DNA of 64,000 bases from Ceratotherium simum simum (Eukaryota; Chordata; Mammalia; Perissodactyla; Rhinocerotidae), in the NCBI RefSeq assembly GCF_000283155.1, contig NW_004454175.1:3094536-3158535 (forward strand), in the 5' to 3' direction. Below the pieces are notes generated by a model, which was not told where the DNA came from, ran no database searches, and worked only from the letters and a program-made list of their open reading frames with translations. Within the stretch, counting starts at the first letter, position 1. Every line of letters starts with the position of its first letter. Made by a program: the position numbers and the translations under genes. Below, piece after piece: positions 9,331 to 22,541 of the stretch.

Positions 9331-12160
9331 TCTCTCCGAAAATGATCTGTAGGAAGTCCATGTAATCTATTTTCACCATTTATTAGGTTGTTTGATGCTG
9401 TCTAGTGTTGAATGCATCTATTTGCCTTATCCCACAATCATCTTTATTAAAAAAAAAATCCACATACATATTGTGCCACAAAGTTTCTACAGAATGAGAA
9501 AAACAGGTAGAACTATTTCACTCTAGACTCTAGACAGTTAAAATCTGAGATATGACAGTACTGTTAAGGATGTACAGTGCAGAACTTAAAGAGTTAGAGA
9601 GGAAGGGAGTTGTTCTTTTCAGTCTTCTATAGTTTAGAAATTCCTCCAATCTTGAAATAGTAATTCATTTAAGCAAGTTTGTCTTATCTTTGTCCAATAT
9701 GGCTTCATATAATAAAATGGAATTTCCTAATCAGCATTCCTTTCATGAATTGACACGGATGAGGCCAGAGTATTTGGCTTGACTAATTCTCTTTGTTAAG
9801 GAAAATCCCATGACTGTAAAAGACACTGGTTTTTTTTGGAAAGAAAAAAAGAATTTCTTGAAATAGATCCATGTTCCTAAAAAGTAAGCTTGCATAAATA
9901 TTGTTCTTTTTGCCAAATTCAGGAGATTTCTAATGCAGGATAAAAATGATCAGGTGACACCCTGAAGAGAGAGATTTGAATAATTAACTATGCTGCGTGT
10001 GAGCCGAAAGCCTCTCCCGTCTCTACATAACATCCCGTGTAAAAGAAATGTGGATTAAAACACATGACTTAATGAGGTACATCCTTTGCTGCAGACAATA
10101 GGTAGGCAATGGATCAGTTGTTTTTTTATAAAATGAGGCAAGTCTCAGCTGAATTTCAAACCTCACGTTAAGAGCTATAAAAATATAAACCAGTACTCAT
10201 ATGCAGACCCTGGCAAAAAACCCCATTGCGATGGATTTACTGTTTCCTTCGTGTAGACCCTAGATTGGAAATCAGCTGAACTTGTAGGTTTTGAGTCCTT
10301 GTTCGTCATCTGTGGCGCTGGCCTGCTAAAGCGAACTGTGTTGCTGCACAAACATGAGGTCTCCAGGAAAACGGGGTTCTGACACGGGCACACCCAGGCT
10401 GGGCTGGGGAAATGCTTTAAGCGTGCTTTGCCAAGGAAAAGGAGCTGATTAAACGAAAGGCTGCCAGGAGCCCTGTGACGAAGAGGATATAGAGACATGA
10501 GCCATTCTGGATCCCCTCAGGTTCTGTCCCTCTTAGATGAGAAACACTGCAGCTTCCCAGGTGGTGGGTACTATAACGGAGAGTTTGTTACACTTCTAAA
10601 GATAAAAGCCAATTTTATAAGACAGAGCTGAAAGGGTTAAAATAAAATATAATATCATTCAGTTTATGAAGCTGCATCAGTGGATCATCGCCCAGTGTCA
10701 TCAAAAATCTAGTACCCAGCTATGAGGAACAAGTTCGGTTGTCCAAAAAGAATAAAATATACTTTTAAAAGATTTGGTTGATTTAGTGATCATTTAATAA
10801 TTGATCATTGCAATAATTACAAAGATTTGGATTCAGCTTCAACTTTCACCTCTCCAAAGCAAATAGAAGATGGATTTATAATCATTTTAAATGAAATCTC
10901 CAGAGCAATTTATGCACACTGCACATTTGAAACAATGGAAGGGAAAAGCAAGGCATTTCCTGCTGCAAGATTCAACCGTGTGAAGGCAAAAGGGGCTAGG
11001 AGTTGTGTATTACCTGGATGAGCATAGCGTATGTACTCAAATCAGCCACGAGTGGATAGGACATGGGTTCCATTGATTAGAACTATTCTCTCACCTGAAA
11101 GCATCTGGTGGCTGGAAAATTTAAAGATCAAAAAGTCCATCCACAAGCTGGATTCAGCTGCACGAGTATTGCTGCCAATTCATCTGCAAAACACACAGTC
11201 TGCTTCACTTGCTAAAAAGGATGAGAGAAGAATCCTCAAATGGGGTAAAACAAATCTCACCATAGATTCAAAAAGGCCAAATAGATCTTGTCTTTTTCTC
11301 CTGGCCTGTCTTGTGTAAAGATGCTGCCCCTGGTTTATGTCTTTGGTCTTCTCTTTCATCTAGTGGAATTTGTGCTGTGCCTTAAGAGTTCTTCCGAACC
11401 ATAAGTAGCATATTAATTAATTATTGAGTTAGTGAAACAAATTGCACATCAGTGTATTTTATAATTATTGTCCAATTAGATTTTGTTTATTGTGTTAGAG
11501 GAGGAGGAGAAAGGGATTTCTGGTTAGACTAGAGGGAACAGCATGTAGTGTTATGTTCTGAATTGGGAAATATTTTGAGCTTTTTTATTAAATAAAATCA
11601 AGCAGCGTATGTATGCACAGCAGCTGGAAGAGGATAGAGGGAGGGAGATTCCAAGAATCAGACGCCATGTTCCTTCTTTGCAAGATTTCTCCAACTTTTG
11701 GAAAGTCTGTAGCTTGTGTACAAAGGCAAAATACTGTCTGGAGAAGATATGCTGGAAGAGGAAAGAGAAGGAGTTGACGTGTTATTGGCAAGGGGTCAGG
11801 AATTTAGAGTATTTCAGATGGCATAACAATTTTGGGCCTGGTGTACAAAGGAAGGGGAACATAGAAATCACAGTGGACATTATGTCCAAACTGTCATATG
11901 CCACAGAGATCCCATTCAAGAAAAAAACATTCCTTGAGCATTTGGAAGTATCCCACTTTCGTGATTCCTAATATTTGTAGAATGCGTGTACACCTGAAAT
12001 ATTTAGTTACTCATTTTGGATCCTTTTCACTTATAAGCTTTTCTTCTCTATACCAGGGATCCTTCCACAAACAAGGTCTTCTACAATCCCTATATAATGC
12101 CCTATGTAGGGCATTTGTCCATGCCTTATACAATCTAGTCACTGGCTTCTTTTAAGTCAC
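9331..12160. other. Unassigned sequence, no gene supported
   Basis: About 2.8 kb without a transposon I recognise. Open frames of 95-120 codons (for example 10175-10498 minus, 11609-11971 plus) show no protein motifs. Confidence 0.5.
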
Positions 12161-12169
12161 CCTCCCTGT

Positions 12170-12570
12170 GTCGCCTTCAGGAGCCTCTTCTCAGCCACCC
12201 TGGTTTGTCCTCTGAACACCCCTAGTGCCTTCCTGGGCATTTGCTCAGAGCATGGCCCACTCTCTGCTTGATCCTTACCCGGATGCTACCCAGCCTTCAA
12301 GATCCAGACAGATGCTACTTCTCTCAGGAAGCCACTCCTGCCTTTATCCCCAGAGCCCAGGGTGCTTCCTTTTGCGCCATTAGCAATGGAACCATTGGCA
12401 ATTTACTGGTGGCCATCATATATATCATTGTCTTATAGTGTTATTAACATTTCAAGGCTCTATGCCTTGTCTCTCTTACTTGACTGTTAGTCCCTTAAGA
12501 GGAGGGGCCGGGTGCTTTGGACAGTACCCATTACATAGTTTGAGCTTAACAAATATATAATGATGAATTT
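12170..12570 (+). mobile_element. L2 LINE 3' end
   Basis: 'ctacccagccttcaagatccagacagatgctacttctctcaggaagcc' followed by 'gactgttagtcccttaagaggaggggccgg' and 'acagtacccattacatag' follows the order of the L2 ORF end and 3' UTR. Diverged. Confidence 0.7.
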
Positions 12571-14489
12571 GTAAACAACAACAACAAAAAAGTTATGAGA
12601 AATATTTCTTCCATTCTTTTCTATTAGTATTAGATCTATTAAATTTGTTAGATGCTTAACTAAAAAGCTAACAAATTATTAGCATTTAAAATGCATTAAA
12701 TTTCTGTTAAGAAGGATTCAAGACATATGGATTATTTTATTTCTTGGCATAATACTTGTATTTTTTCATAAAATGAAATAGAATAATATTACCTTAAAGA
12801 AATTACGTACTTCATTACATTCTTATAGGTATTCTTTTCCCTGTTACCTTCTTACTATTAGAGAATAACTGATAAACTTGCCATGTGGCATAAATAAGAA
12901 AGGAAAGGAGAGACAAGGATATAACACTGGCTTTCTGGTGCTTTCCCCACAAAAATGCCCCAAGTTTAACCTCTTTTTTTCAGTTGACACTCTCCCCTTG
13001 CCTCTGCTTTCCTTTCACGGGTTAGGGCTGAGCAAGAGCCCAGTGTGATGTTTTATTAAATCACTTAGCGACTGGAACATGCAGAGCACATCTAGAGGTA
13101 GCTAACTAGTTAATTACACTTCACAGACCCAGCCAAACGAAAATGCAGCTTGTTCACCAAACCATCCTCTTTTTCCCCCCTTTTCTCTGGATCAATCCAA
13201 GCTCTAATTAAAATGTAATATTCTCCTTATGTGATTCCTTGGAAAAGTTTGTGGAATGACCACATAATACAGAGCAGGTTTTCCAGATGTTCCCTGTCTT
13301 GGCTGGTATTCACATGCACAGCATCTCCGCCCCCAAATTTCTCTTCTCTATACTTACCATATGACCTCCCCTCCCACTTCTGCTCTGCTGTCCCTGAAAT
13401 ACTGTGCATAACTTCCTGAGTCTTATTGTTGTGCCATCAGTGTATAAGAACCATTACTGAAGTGCAGTGGGCCAAGAAAAAAGTAATATGCCTCCACAGA
13501 GCACTTTAATGCTATTTACAATGGAAAAAACAACTTTGAACTGCTTCCAAAATAACAGGCATTAAAATCACTTCTGTTTGCAGTTGAGATGGATTTTGCA
13601 GTAACCTTTCCAAACCTGTTTCCTCTGAATGTTTTTCAGTCCATAGAGTGGCTTTCTCAATGAGAATTGAAAATGGTGCCCACATACACACTTGATATAC
13701 ACCTCAAAAAATATACACTCAAAAGGTAATTTTCCAACACTGGCTCAAATAGTCACTCGTGAAACCAGGGTCTGCACTCACAAGATCTCAGTGAGGATTG
13801 TACACGCATTATGATATTATGAAACACTGCTCCAAGCTAGTGAATTAATAAAAATTGCCACTATGCCGTAATCATCAGGTTTAGGCACATTTTTGATAAT
13901 GTGATCACGTAGCACAGTCCCATGAGTTCAATTTCCCACGCCTCTCCGCACACCTATTTTCCATAAACCTTATATCCCTTCAGTCTGTGATCTGGGGTCA
14001 TTAAATGTTATGAGGATTTCTCAGCCAGGGGTTGCAAAATGACACCCTGTAAGCAAAACCAATGTATTCTTTTTTAAATCTGTGTGGTTTATTCAAAATT
14101 TATGAATTAGTAGCTAATGTTTTCAAGTTGCACAATTTCACTCACAAATTTGGATTCTTGGCTTCTCTTGAGAGATTATTTTGATGTAGCCTTGTCCTGC
14201 TGGCACCGAGTCTACTGGCTGCCCCCTTCACAAGGGGGAGGAGTCGTCTGCTCACTGGACCTTCTGATTCCAGGCATTTTTTTCCCATCACCTACCTAGC
14301 GTTTGAGTTTAACATTTTGAGTCATAACTTCTTCAATTCAAGTATTTTCTAGACAGAAATTCGGCCAAGCAAGACACATTTTAAGCCATATGTTGTTAGT
14401 TAATTTTTTAAAAAAAATCTAAATTCTTTCTCTGGAGTATATTTCTCATTTATCTATATTCTTGACAATGGGTTCCCAAGTAAACTGTG
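12571..14489. other. AT-rich repeat-poor sequence
   Basis: No repeat or gene recognised. The segment 13060-13215 has dense TAAT/ATTA cores ('agttaattacac', 'tctaattaaaatg') with clean unique sequence around it and is noted as a candidate conserved element. Confidence 0.4.
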
Positions 14490-14555
14490 GTGCTGGGAAA
14501 ATTGCTTCAAGTCATTGTGCCTCAGTTGTCTTATCTCTAAAATGGCACTACTCCT
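14490..14555 (+). mobile_element. MIR fragment
   Basis: 'attgcttcaagtcattgtgcctcagttgtcttatctctaaaatggc' matches the MIR core. Short and diverged, directly before a MER5A. Confidence 0.5.
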
Positions 14556-14560
14556 TAACA

Positions 14561-14726
14561 CAGTGATTCTCAACTGTAGTGAGCATCAGAATCCCCTGGA
14601 GGGCTTGTTTAAACATGGAGGGCAGGCCCTCTCCCCAGAGCTTCTGATTCAGTAGGTCTGGGTGGGGCCTGAGGATGCATAGCTGTAACAAGTTCCCAGG
14701 TGTTGCTGCTGGTCCAAGAACCACTG
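14561..14726 (-). mobile_element. MER5A (hAT-Charlie MITE)
   Basis: Starts 'cagtgattctcaac' and ends 'aagaaccactg', the MER5A terminal inverted repeats. The inner strings 'agcttctgattcagtaggtctgggtggggcctga' and 'aacaagttcccaggtg' give reverse orientation. I see no clear 8-bp target duplication. Confidence 0.88.
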
Positions 14727-14829
14727 GGGAACAACTGCCTAATCCATTGGGTGAAGATTAAATGTAATAACTGTGTAAAACACATGTTCAGTGAGCTAGT
14801 CATTTGATTGAATTAAAAAGTTATATTTA

Positions 14830-15067
14830 GGGGCCGGCCCAGTGGCATAGTGGTTAAATTCACGTACTCTGCTTCAGCGGCCCGGGGTTCGTCCGTTTGG
14901 ATCCCGGGCACAGACCTACTCACTGCTTGTCAAAGCCATGCTGTGGTCGCGTCTCATATAAGGTAGAGGAAGATGGGCACAGATGTTAGCCCAGGGCCAA
15001 TCTTCCTCAGCAAAAAGGGGAGGATTGGCAACAGATGTAAGCTCAGGGCTAATCTTCCTCAAAAAAA
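14830..15067 (+). mobile_element. ERE SINE with perfect 15-bp target duplication
   Basis: Starts GGGGCCGGCCCAGTGGCATAGTGGTTAAATTC. The B box is degraded (GTTTGGATCCC). The tail is the long type, with two 'cagatgt(t/a)ag…cagggc…aatcttcctca' modules. The duplication 'aaaaagttatattta' is identical at 14815-14829 and 15068-15082, so the borders are exact. Confidence 0.95.
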
Positions 15068-15082
15068 AAAAAGTTATATTTA

Positions 15083-15601
15083 ATTTGTTAGAGGTTCATT
15101 GTTTAACTCTTTACAAAACACAATGAATTATTGCATTTTAATAAATAGTATTGATTAATGGGAATTCCAGATATAATTAAACTATTTCATTTCCAAAACC
15201 TATCTTTTTTCATATTGCAAAAGAGAAAATCCACACCTTACCCTTGTTTCGCTCTTAACTTGGGTGTGTCTCTTGTTCTTTCACTGCTGTAAGGGGAGAA
15301 TTAATAGATTTGCCCAAGGTGAGCAAGAAAGGAATCATTTTAGATTGCCACGAATAAATCACATTCTGCTCTCCCATTGTCCCCTCTGTGCTCCTCCCAT
15401 GCCCCCCTGGAATCCAGACCAGTAATGTTCTCACCTGCATGCAACATAAAGCAGTCCATCGTCCACCGGCTGTTTGTTCCTTCTCCTTTCCCTGCACTGC
15501 CTCAGTGATGAGCAACAAGAAATGGGATGGCCTCATATCAGACTCGGAAAGTGTGGGAGCGAGTCCACATAGACTGAAATTCATTAGAGCAATATTGTCC
15601 G
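15083..15601. other. Unassigned sequence
   Basis: Nothing recognised. A 165-codon minus-strand frame at 15255-15752 overlaps the polypyrimidine tract and reads as Arg/Glu/Gly-rich low complexity, so it is not called as a gene. Confidence 0.5.
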
Positions 15602-15697
15602 TCCTCCCTCCCTCCCTCTCTTCTTTCCTCATTCTTTCCTTCCTTCCTCCCCTCTTTCCTTCCGCCCCTCTTCTCTTTCTCTCTCTCCTTCTTTCCC
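15602..15697. repeat. 96-nt polypyrimidine/polypurine tract
   Basis: Pure C/T on the plus strand except A at 15631 and G at 15664, built of CCTC, TTCC and CT units. Such tracts can form triplex (H-DNA) in vitro; no function is shown here. Confidence 0.95.
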
Positions 15698-18600
15698 AAT
15701 TTTGGACATTAAATATCATAGTAATATAGCATGTATTTTGCAATAGTGGCAACTTACACCTATTAAATAGAGACCCTAGAACTCAATCCATTATGGACAA
15801 TTCTAATAAAACGCCGGCTCCAGAGAAGCAGAGATCATGGAGTCAAAAATGGCTGTGACTGAGCAATCTTTGAGATAGAAGCTCTCTATTGGTATTTAAA
15901 TATAATACTGCATCATAATTCAGGATGCTAAATCAGTGTGTAAAAAAGGGTCAATACCCAGTAAAACTACAAGCAAAGCTTGCATAGACCACACAAGTTC
16001 CTTTTCTATCTACACCCTCCCAGCTTGTCTCCAGATCTGCTTGACACTGTGTCATTTGACATTACTTAGTCCATAAAACTTTACACATTCATAATGGACA
16101 ACAATAAGACTGGGCGGTTATTGTATCATAAAATTGGACAAAAAAGTTACCAGACCATCAAATACGGACATCATTTTCTAGCCAAATGCTTTATTAATGA
16201 TAAATCAGCAGTCCCAAATTAACACAGATGTGATAAAAGATCTACTCCATTAATAAGTTTTCAATATGAACTATACCTACACGCTCAATCTGAAAAGACT
16301 CGATTATTCCACAAACCAATTCCAACTTCTGAATAACGTTTCATTTGTGATATGTAACGTTTTAGGAACATTTAATTAAATTTCATTTGGAGATTTTTCT
16401 TAAGTAGACCCAGGTGGGTTTGGAAGACTTATAAGAATAGATTTTCCTGGTGCCATTTACAGATGGCCAGAAAGGAAGCCATAGGAAGCACTTTGCTGCT
16501 GACATTTTGAAGATCTTACATCCTATAGCTTAGTTGACGTCACCAGATGATGCAGAGTATTAGGCAAGTACAGTGGAATGGTGAGGAAATCAAACTAGAG
16601 GAATAAGCGTGTATTTATATCAAAAAACTGAAAGGAAGAGGAAGAATTCTTCTTTTCACTGCACCATTTACCTCCCTTTCTTCCTGCTTACCAGCCAAGA
16701 GAGTGAGCAGCTCTTTACAAGACACAGAAGCTTAGAATTACATTGCTTTAAAGTATGAGGACTTCAGTATTCTGGCCTAACAGCCAGCCAGTATCTTTTT
16801 CAACTTGAGAAGCAGTCTGGCAGGTCTCTTGAGTTCTTAACTAACCGACCAAAAAAGTTCTACCCTTTGTTGTTCAGGCCTCTTCAAAGAAAGAAAGAAA
16901 TACAGTCCAACAGTGGTAATGCTGGTAGTGGAGAAACACACTCAAATCTTTATTGTAAGCTAATTCCAAGAGACTTTTCCTGTATCCTGTAATGATATTT
17001 CAAGGTATGTGTTTTGACTTATGGTGGATTCCAATATATGTGATGAGTCATAGAAGAGTAGGATTTTATTGTTCTTGGAATTGGGTTGAAGCATCTCCCC
17101 CACCCCGCATTCCCTTCATTCTGAGACATACCCAGGCCCTCTTTGCCCCCCACCCCAATATTAACTCAAAGCACCCTTCCCTCCAGACCCCTGTGCAGTG
17201 AGTATTCAGCACATCTCCCACCACACTGCGTCATCTGGGTTTTTGGATAACCTTCTAGACATAGTTCTGGACCGTTCTCATGAAGCAGTAGCAGCCTTGC
17301 CAGAGTTTCACCAGAAAAAAAGAAAAATGAACTGGACTTCACAATCGACCAGACACAAGCATCAACAGACCCGTTCTCAGACCAAATCAACATTTCTACT
17401 CCCATCCCGGCAACTATAAATTCAGAAGTCGTCACCACATAAAGTACCTCATGCACAAATGCTTGAACTCTGACTTCCTTTCAACAGCCTTAATGGTACT
17501 ACTTACCATATCATTCTAACGTGCCCCGGTGTTGGAATGTCATAAATGACAATCTCAACTACGATCGTCATCCCCGTTGCCAAGGCTAACTCCATAACAC
17601 CTCTGTCATATAACATGTGGTCCTGATGGGGCACATGCAAGGGGCCTTCCCTCATAGCCTTCCGCTCCCCCAGGCCTTCCTTCTTTATTAGAATAAGGAG
17701 GCCTGCAATCCACCACTGCAAAGTACAGACAAGAAAATAACTAACCATCTCTTCTGTTGAGCTGTAACTTATATTCCCTATGAGGAGGAAAATGAAGGAA
17801 AAAAAATATCAACGCCCGGAGACCCACGTTTCATTTGGAACACTAGGGGTTCTTTGGTGGAGCTCATTAAAGTGTAGTTTGAAATATTTTCCTTTTCTCA
17901 TCAAGGCACTAGGCCTGTAATTGATGTCATAAAAAATATCTGTGTTCAGTTGCAATAGTTTCTCAGGTCCCTTCAAGTTATCAATTATTTACATCCCAAT
18001 GAAATGAAAGGGAGCTGTAAAGCAAGGTCCTGAAGTGCCACCAAGGAGTCTGAGGGTGGCATCGTTAATCTTGTGCATTGCACCCATGAAGAGGGCGTTT
18101 GTACTCTATTTGGGAAAGTTCATTTCCCCTTCTCTGTCATACATTATCTGTGTGGGTTTTATTGCTTCTCCTCATAAATAGTCTCATTGGGCTTTTTGTT
18201 TGTTCATATCCTTCACATTTCATACTCTTAAGGATGAGAGGAAAAACACCAGTTCCTTCAGCTAACACAGGCCCCTCTTCTCGGGCTTTCTGGGGCTTTC
18301 ACCATTTCCTCCCTTATTTCCGTAGCATCCAGGGCATTTTGTTCACTTACCAAAATTCATAGAGTCCAGATTTGAGAGAAAATTATGTTTGCAAATGGAA
18401 GGATTTCATTGGTATTAGGAGTCTTTTCCTTCTGTTATTTCCTCCTGCTTTAATTTCCCCTCCCAAACTTCCCTCTCCATTCATGCAGCAGAGTAACTCT
18501 AGCAGGATGAAGTTTCATATACTATTACTCATCCTTGGAGGGGAAGCAACAGAAAATATGTAGTGATAAGTCTTAAGACCCAAACTTGGCTGTCATTCCT

Positions 18601-20000
18601 TTAGAGATGTAGAAAGTCATCTTGGCTAACATATAACCTTCACATATCCTCGTAAAAAACTTTATGAATATTGCTGGAAAAATCTGTTACTCATTCAAAT
18701 ACTCAAATTTTGCCAACTCATTATTTTCAGGCCTCTTCGGGATTGTCCTTTCATTGGCCTCGTTGTTACAACTTGGGACAGTTGATGGAATGAGAGTTAC
18801 TTCTAAATTCTAGAGTGCAATAGGTTTTAGCTTTTCCATCATTCAAAGTGCAGGTTTGAATCTACACAAATCTGTTCCTAATCAGCCCATTTCTCTGATC
18901 TACAGAGTGTGAATGAGTTTGTTATAAATGAGGTGGCAGGCCAATGCTTGAATCTTTTTGAGAGCAATAGCAAAGCTCTTTCCAGGACTGAGGAGAGCAT
19001 ATGTATTATTTTTCCCATCGAGTCAAAAGAGAAGTTTGAGAACATATGGGGACATGCTGGTTAGACAGGACTGCGGCCACAGTACTTTCTTAGTGCTGCA
19101 GTGGCATGTTCTATATTTACTGTTCCCTAGACATTTAAACATCTAAATTGGCACAGGGGTGTGGGGAAATTCTGCCAACATCCAGATCCTGAAAACCTCA
19201 GCAACTTGATTAACTCTGGAGACTTGCAGTCCCGTTTGCCAACAAGCATTGTGCCATCCAGAGTTTCAGAGCACACTGTAGCAATATAGATAGCTAATAT
19301 TCTTCTCTCCTTCATTTCTTGAACAGAAAAGACTGTTTAGAACATAAGGGAATGTTCATTTAATGCAACTATACGGAAGGAGAGAGGGACATTTTTGCAA
19401 AGTGATTAAAAGCAATTTGTACAATTAGTTGCCTGGGATGAAGGGGCCAGCGGTTGTGGGACTTCTGCTGGATGGTCCAATTTCCTGTAGGATGGAGGGG
19501 CATCATGTGGCTGAAAGCTCGGTGTTTCCTGTTTAGAGGAAGCAGAAGGGAGCCAAAAAAAGAGGGAGTAGGGGAAGGCGCCAGTGGGTAAGTGTAGAGG
19601 AAAGAAACGCTCTGTAGCTTTCCCTTGATCCCAACCAGGGGCCAACGCTTGACAGTTCTTTAATAGAATGTGGTTCTGTCAAGGACAAAGCAAGTCTAGC
19701 TTAAAGAAGCCTCTGCACATCATTTCAAAGCTGAAAAAGAGGAGGGGTTGCTTTTGTGGAGAAATCACTACGAATGTTCTGAAATGTGGGAAGGGAGGGG
19801 CGTGAATTTATAAGGACGAAAATGGATGCAAATACACCCAAGTTAACCTGATTTATTCTTAGCTCTACAGGACCTGTATTTTCTATTATAGATTATGATG
19901 AATGCTTTCGTGTCGAGCTTAATGTTTTTCAAAGCGAATTCATACACATTGGGTCTGTTGTTCCTCAGGTAGGTGGCCTGGCTGGTGTCCTGCTTTCCAG
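15698..20000. other. Longest repeat-poor stretch, no gene supported
   Basis: About 4.3 kb with no transposon I can name and no coding signature. Open frames (for example 17166-17456 minus, 96 codons; 18099-18362 plus, 87 codons) carry no recognisable motifs. The low repeat content could reflect an old unique intergenic region or repeats too decayed to see by eye. Confidence 0.5.
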
Positions 20001-20004
20001 TTTA

Positions 20005-20090
20005 AAGCTCAGAGGAGTAAGTGAACTGCCTGATGTCACACAGTCCCAATTCGGAAAGAGATTTCTCGGCTCCTGTTTCTGTCTGCTCCA
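20005..20090 (-). mobile_element. Possible MIR fragment
   Basis: 'agctcagaggagtaagtgaactgcctgatgtcacacag' resembles antisense MIR (GAGGCTCAGAGAGGTTAAGTAACTTGCCCAAGGTCACACAG). Short and diverged. Confidence 0.45.
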
Positions 20091-21039
20091 GAGCAGAGCC
20101 TTGGTCTTCAAAGACTCCTCCATCCTTTCCTTGCTCGGCAGGGCTCTGTGCCGGTCCCTGTTCTCAGTGGCAGCTTGGTACACACTGATTGAGGAATTAA
20201 TTGGCAACAGTGATAATGACTGCTCACAAGTACCTACAACAAAAGTTGTTGTTTTCCTCAGGGATCTGCCCAGCCCTGGTGTACCTAGGGTTGGCATTAG
20301 AAAAATAATGAACAATATCAGTGGATATTAGTGACTGAGGAAGCAGGCTCCGATTTCGCTCAAGACACCACACTGAGATCCACACAATTAGAAGTTTGTA
20401 GTCAACTGTGGGATGATACAGTCCATTAATCTTTCTAACAGTTACACGGTTCCATTTGGACCAGGCTCAGCTCTTACAAAATGCAGACTCATTACACTGA
20501 CTCAGACGGGAGCCAGGGGAACATATTCAAGGGCAGTGCCACCGTCTTCGAGCATATTCGAAGAACTGTTTTGGTATCTTAAACATGAAATGGCATGTTT
20601 AGGCAAGTTTGCCACAAAGTCAGTCCCTGCCTTTTGCTTGTCTTCTTCTTTGCTCCTAGTCCTGCTTGCCCTGTCCACTCGGGCTGAGGATCCAGATACA
20701 AGGAGAAGGAGCGCGTCTGTAATCATCTGCCCAGAGACCACGCCAAGGGATTTCACCCAAGTGGATTTGAGATGGAAATTATCCTGTTCGGGATGCAGCG
20801 GAACAGGCAGCCAGAGTAAATAGGTTACTCTGAGCATGAATGGGGTGATTTGACCTCTCAGATTCCCTTTGGAGTTTGAAATATCCAGATGGACTATCTT
20901 AAAGAAATGAGTATGCAGTCTTTACATCTCCAGACTTAATAATGAGGAGAACCCTGTTCCACCTACGTCTCTTCTATTGCAAAGAAGTACCTCTGGGTAG
21001 TAAGAACTTTGTGAATATAATTTCATTCCTTTTCCCCAA
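20091..21039. other. Unassigned sequence, no gene supported
   Basis: A plus-strand frame of 136 codons at 20413-20823 overlaps a minus-strand frame of 111 codons. Neither shows a family motif, and both could be chance. Confidence 0.45.
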
Positions 21040-21165
21040 TTTTTTCAATGGAGAAACTATGTCTGAGAAAGGTAAAATAAGCCACCCCAAAACACACAGC
21101 TATGAAGTGACCAGGTAAGGATACGTAAGTGGAACCCAGGCTTATTCTCACTAAAGGCCATCCTC
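21040..21165 (-). mobile_element. MIR SINE
   Basis: 'ggagaaactatgtctgagaaaggtaaaataagccacccc…acacacagctatgaagtgaccaggta…tggaacccaggcttattctca' follows the antisense MIR consensus over about 120 bp. Confidence 0.65.
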
Positions 21166-22430
21166 TGAAAACTACCTTGGGGCTGCTAGGAGATGTCATG
21201 CTATAAGCTCTTATTAATCATTTCTACCTGGAGATTCAGGGGGAGGAAGGGAGTGAAGGGAACACAATGGGGAAGTTGGGAGATGGAAATGCCAAACTTG
21301 ACCTACGTCACCGTTGGCCTGGACTGGCTGTGCAGTGAAGGATTAGGGGCGACATGGTTCTGTGATGCCTGGGAATGAGAATTAGGGCTTATTTGAGGCG
21401 ATCAGTTGGCAAGTGAGCATCCTACTCACTGCTTAAAACTGCTTGTTAGGCTGGAAAACATATAGGCTCTAGAAGAGAATGTAGAAGTGCTATAGGACTG
21501 GCCAGTTCCAAGCGTTATTTGCAGTGGTTTTCAATGACCATGGACTTCTGATGTGTACAGTACTGGTGTTTCCACTTAAAACCACTTTCGGGATGTTTTA
21601 TATTCTCTTCTTGTTCTTCCATAAACTATAACCACTGTGATCAATATTTTCTATCAATATATTCTGATCACTGAACACTGAGTCTGGTCTGAAATGATGG
21701 TTCCTGGAATCCCTAACAGTGATGAAGTCAGTTCTTGATCATCTGCATACGGATTGTCCAAGGCCAATTTTTACTGTCAGCCTGGTTTCTCTCTGCCACG
21801 CAGACCTTTCCGAGCCAGCTTCTCTTACATGCTGTCACTGGGTGCTCAGGGAGAGCACATTAATTTTAATATTGGCTTTAGTCAAACCTCATTAGGAAGG
21901 TCAATATACTGCCCAAACCCCATTAAATAATATATTTAAAACACTAAATAAATAACACTTAGATTATCCATAGTTTTGGATCGTCAAGGCAGCTTTTTTC
22001 TTCCAGTATTGCAGCTAATTTAAGACTGCAAGGAAGGAGTTTTAAACACATTACTTTTGGCTTAAGACCAACAATGTTGCAACGTGATATTTAGAGCTCA
22101 TGAATCAAGAGACAAACATGTATGGCCAGGTGTGGTTTGACATGAAAATTTCTGCGAGACAATTGGTCTCTCTGTATGATAAATGGTCAAAAATCTCATT
22201 CATTTCTAATGTCGGTGCTTTAAAAGGTAAGGTGAATATACAGAAGCCTTCATTTTCTTTGCTTGGCATTTATCTTCCCAAGTGTAGAGGTCCATTTGAT
22301 TAATGTCTAGTCATTGAAAGAAAAAGATGTCTTCTCTAAGTTGCATGAAATGTGAAATGATTAGGTCATACTTCTGGGGAGTTTTTACATTCAATTACTT
22401 AAACTTTTTTAAAAACTTAAAAAAAAAAAA
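21166..22430. other. Unassigned repeat-poor sequence
   Basis: No gene or repeat recognised. 21860-21990 is AT-rich with several TAAT/ATTA cores and no visible transposon. Confidence 0.4.
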
Positions 22431-22467
22431 TTTGTGTTGTGTCTGCTTGGAGGAGACGCAACACAAA
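22431..22467. repeat. Inverted repeat: 13-bp stem, 11-nt loop
   Basis: Arm 22431-22443 (tttgtgttgtgtc) pairs with arm 22455-22467 (gacgcaacacaaa) with one T/G wobble. The stem is preceded by a run of A. It is too short for a canonical pre-miRNA, and the pairing does not extend outward. Confidence 0.8.
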
Positions 22468-22529
22468 ATCCCTGTATAACTTAATAGATGAGGCTGTTTC
22501 CTGATGTGGATTCTTCTTTAGCAGAAGTC

Positions 22530-22541
22530 TCCATCTGCTGG
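22530..22541 (-). promoter_or_regulatory. CTCF-like motif
   Basis: On the minus strand CCAGCAGATGGA matches CCASYAGRKGGC at 11 of 12 positions. Motif evidence only. Confidence 0.25.

Noticed and set aside
15255..15752. Minus-strand open frame of 165 codons, longest in the window
   Set aside because: A large part is the complement of the polypyrimidine tract, giving an Arg/Glu/Gly-rich low-complexity peptide.
17200..17760. Possible nuclear mitochondrial insertion, because a minus-strand frame looks membrane-like
   Set aside because: No mitochondrial gene sequence could be matched on either strand.
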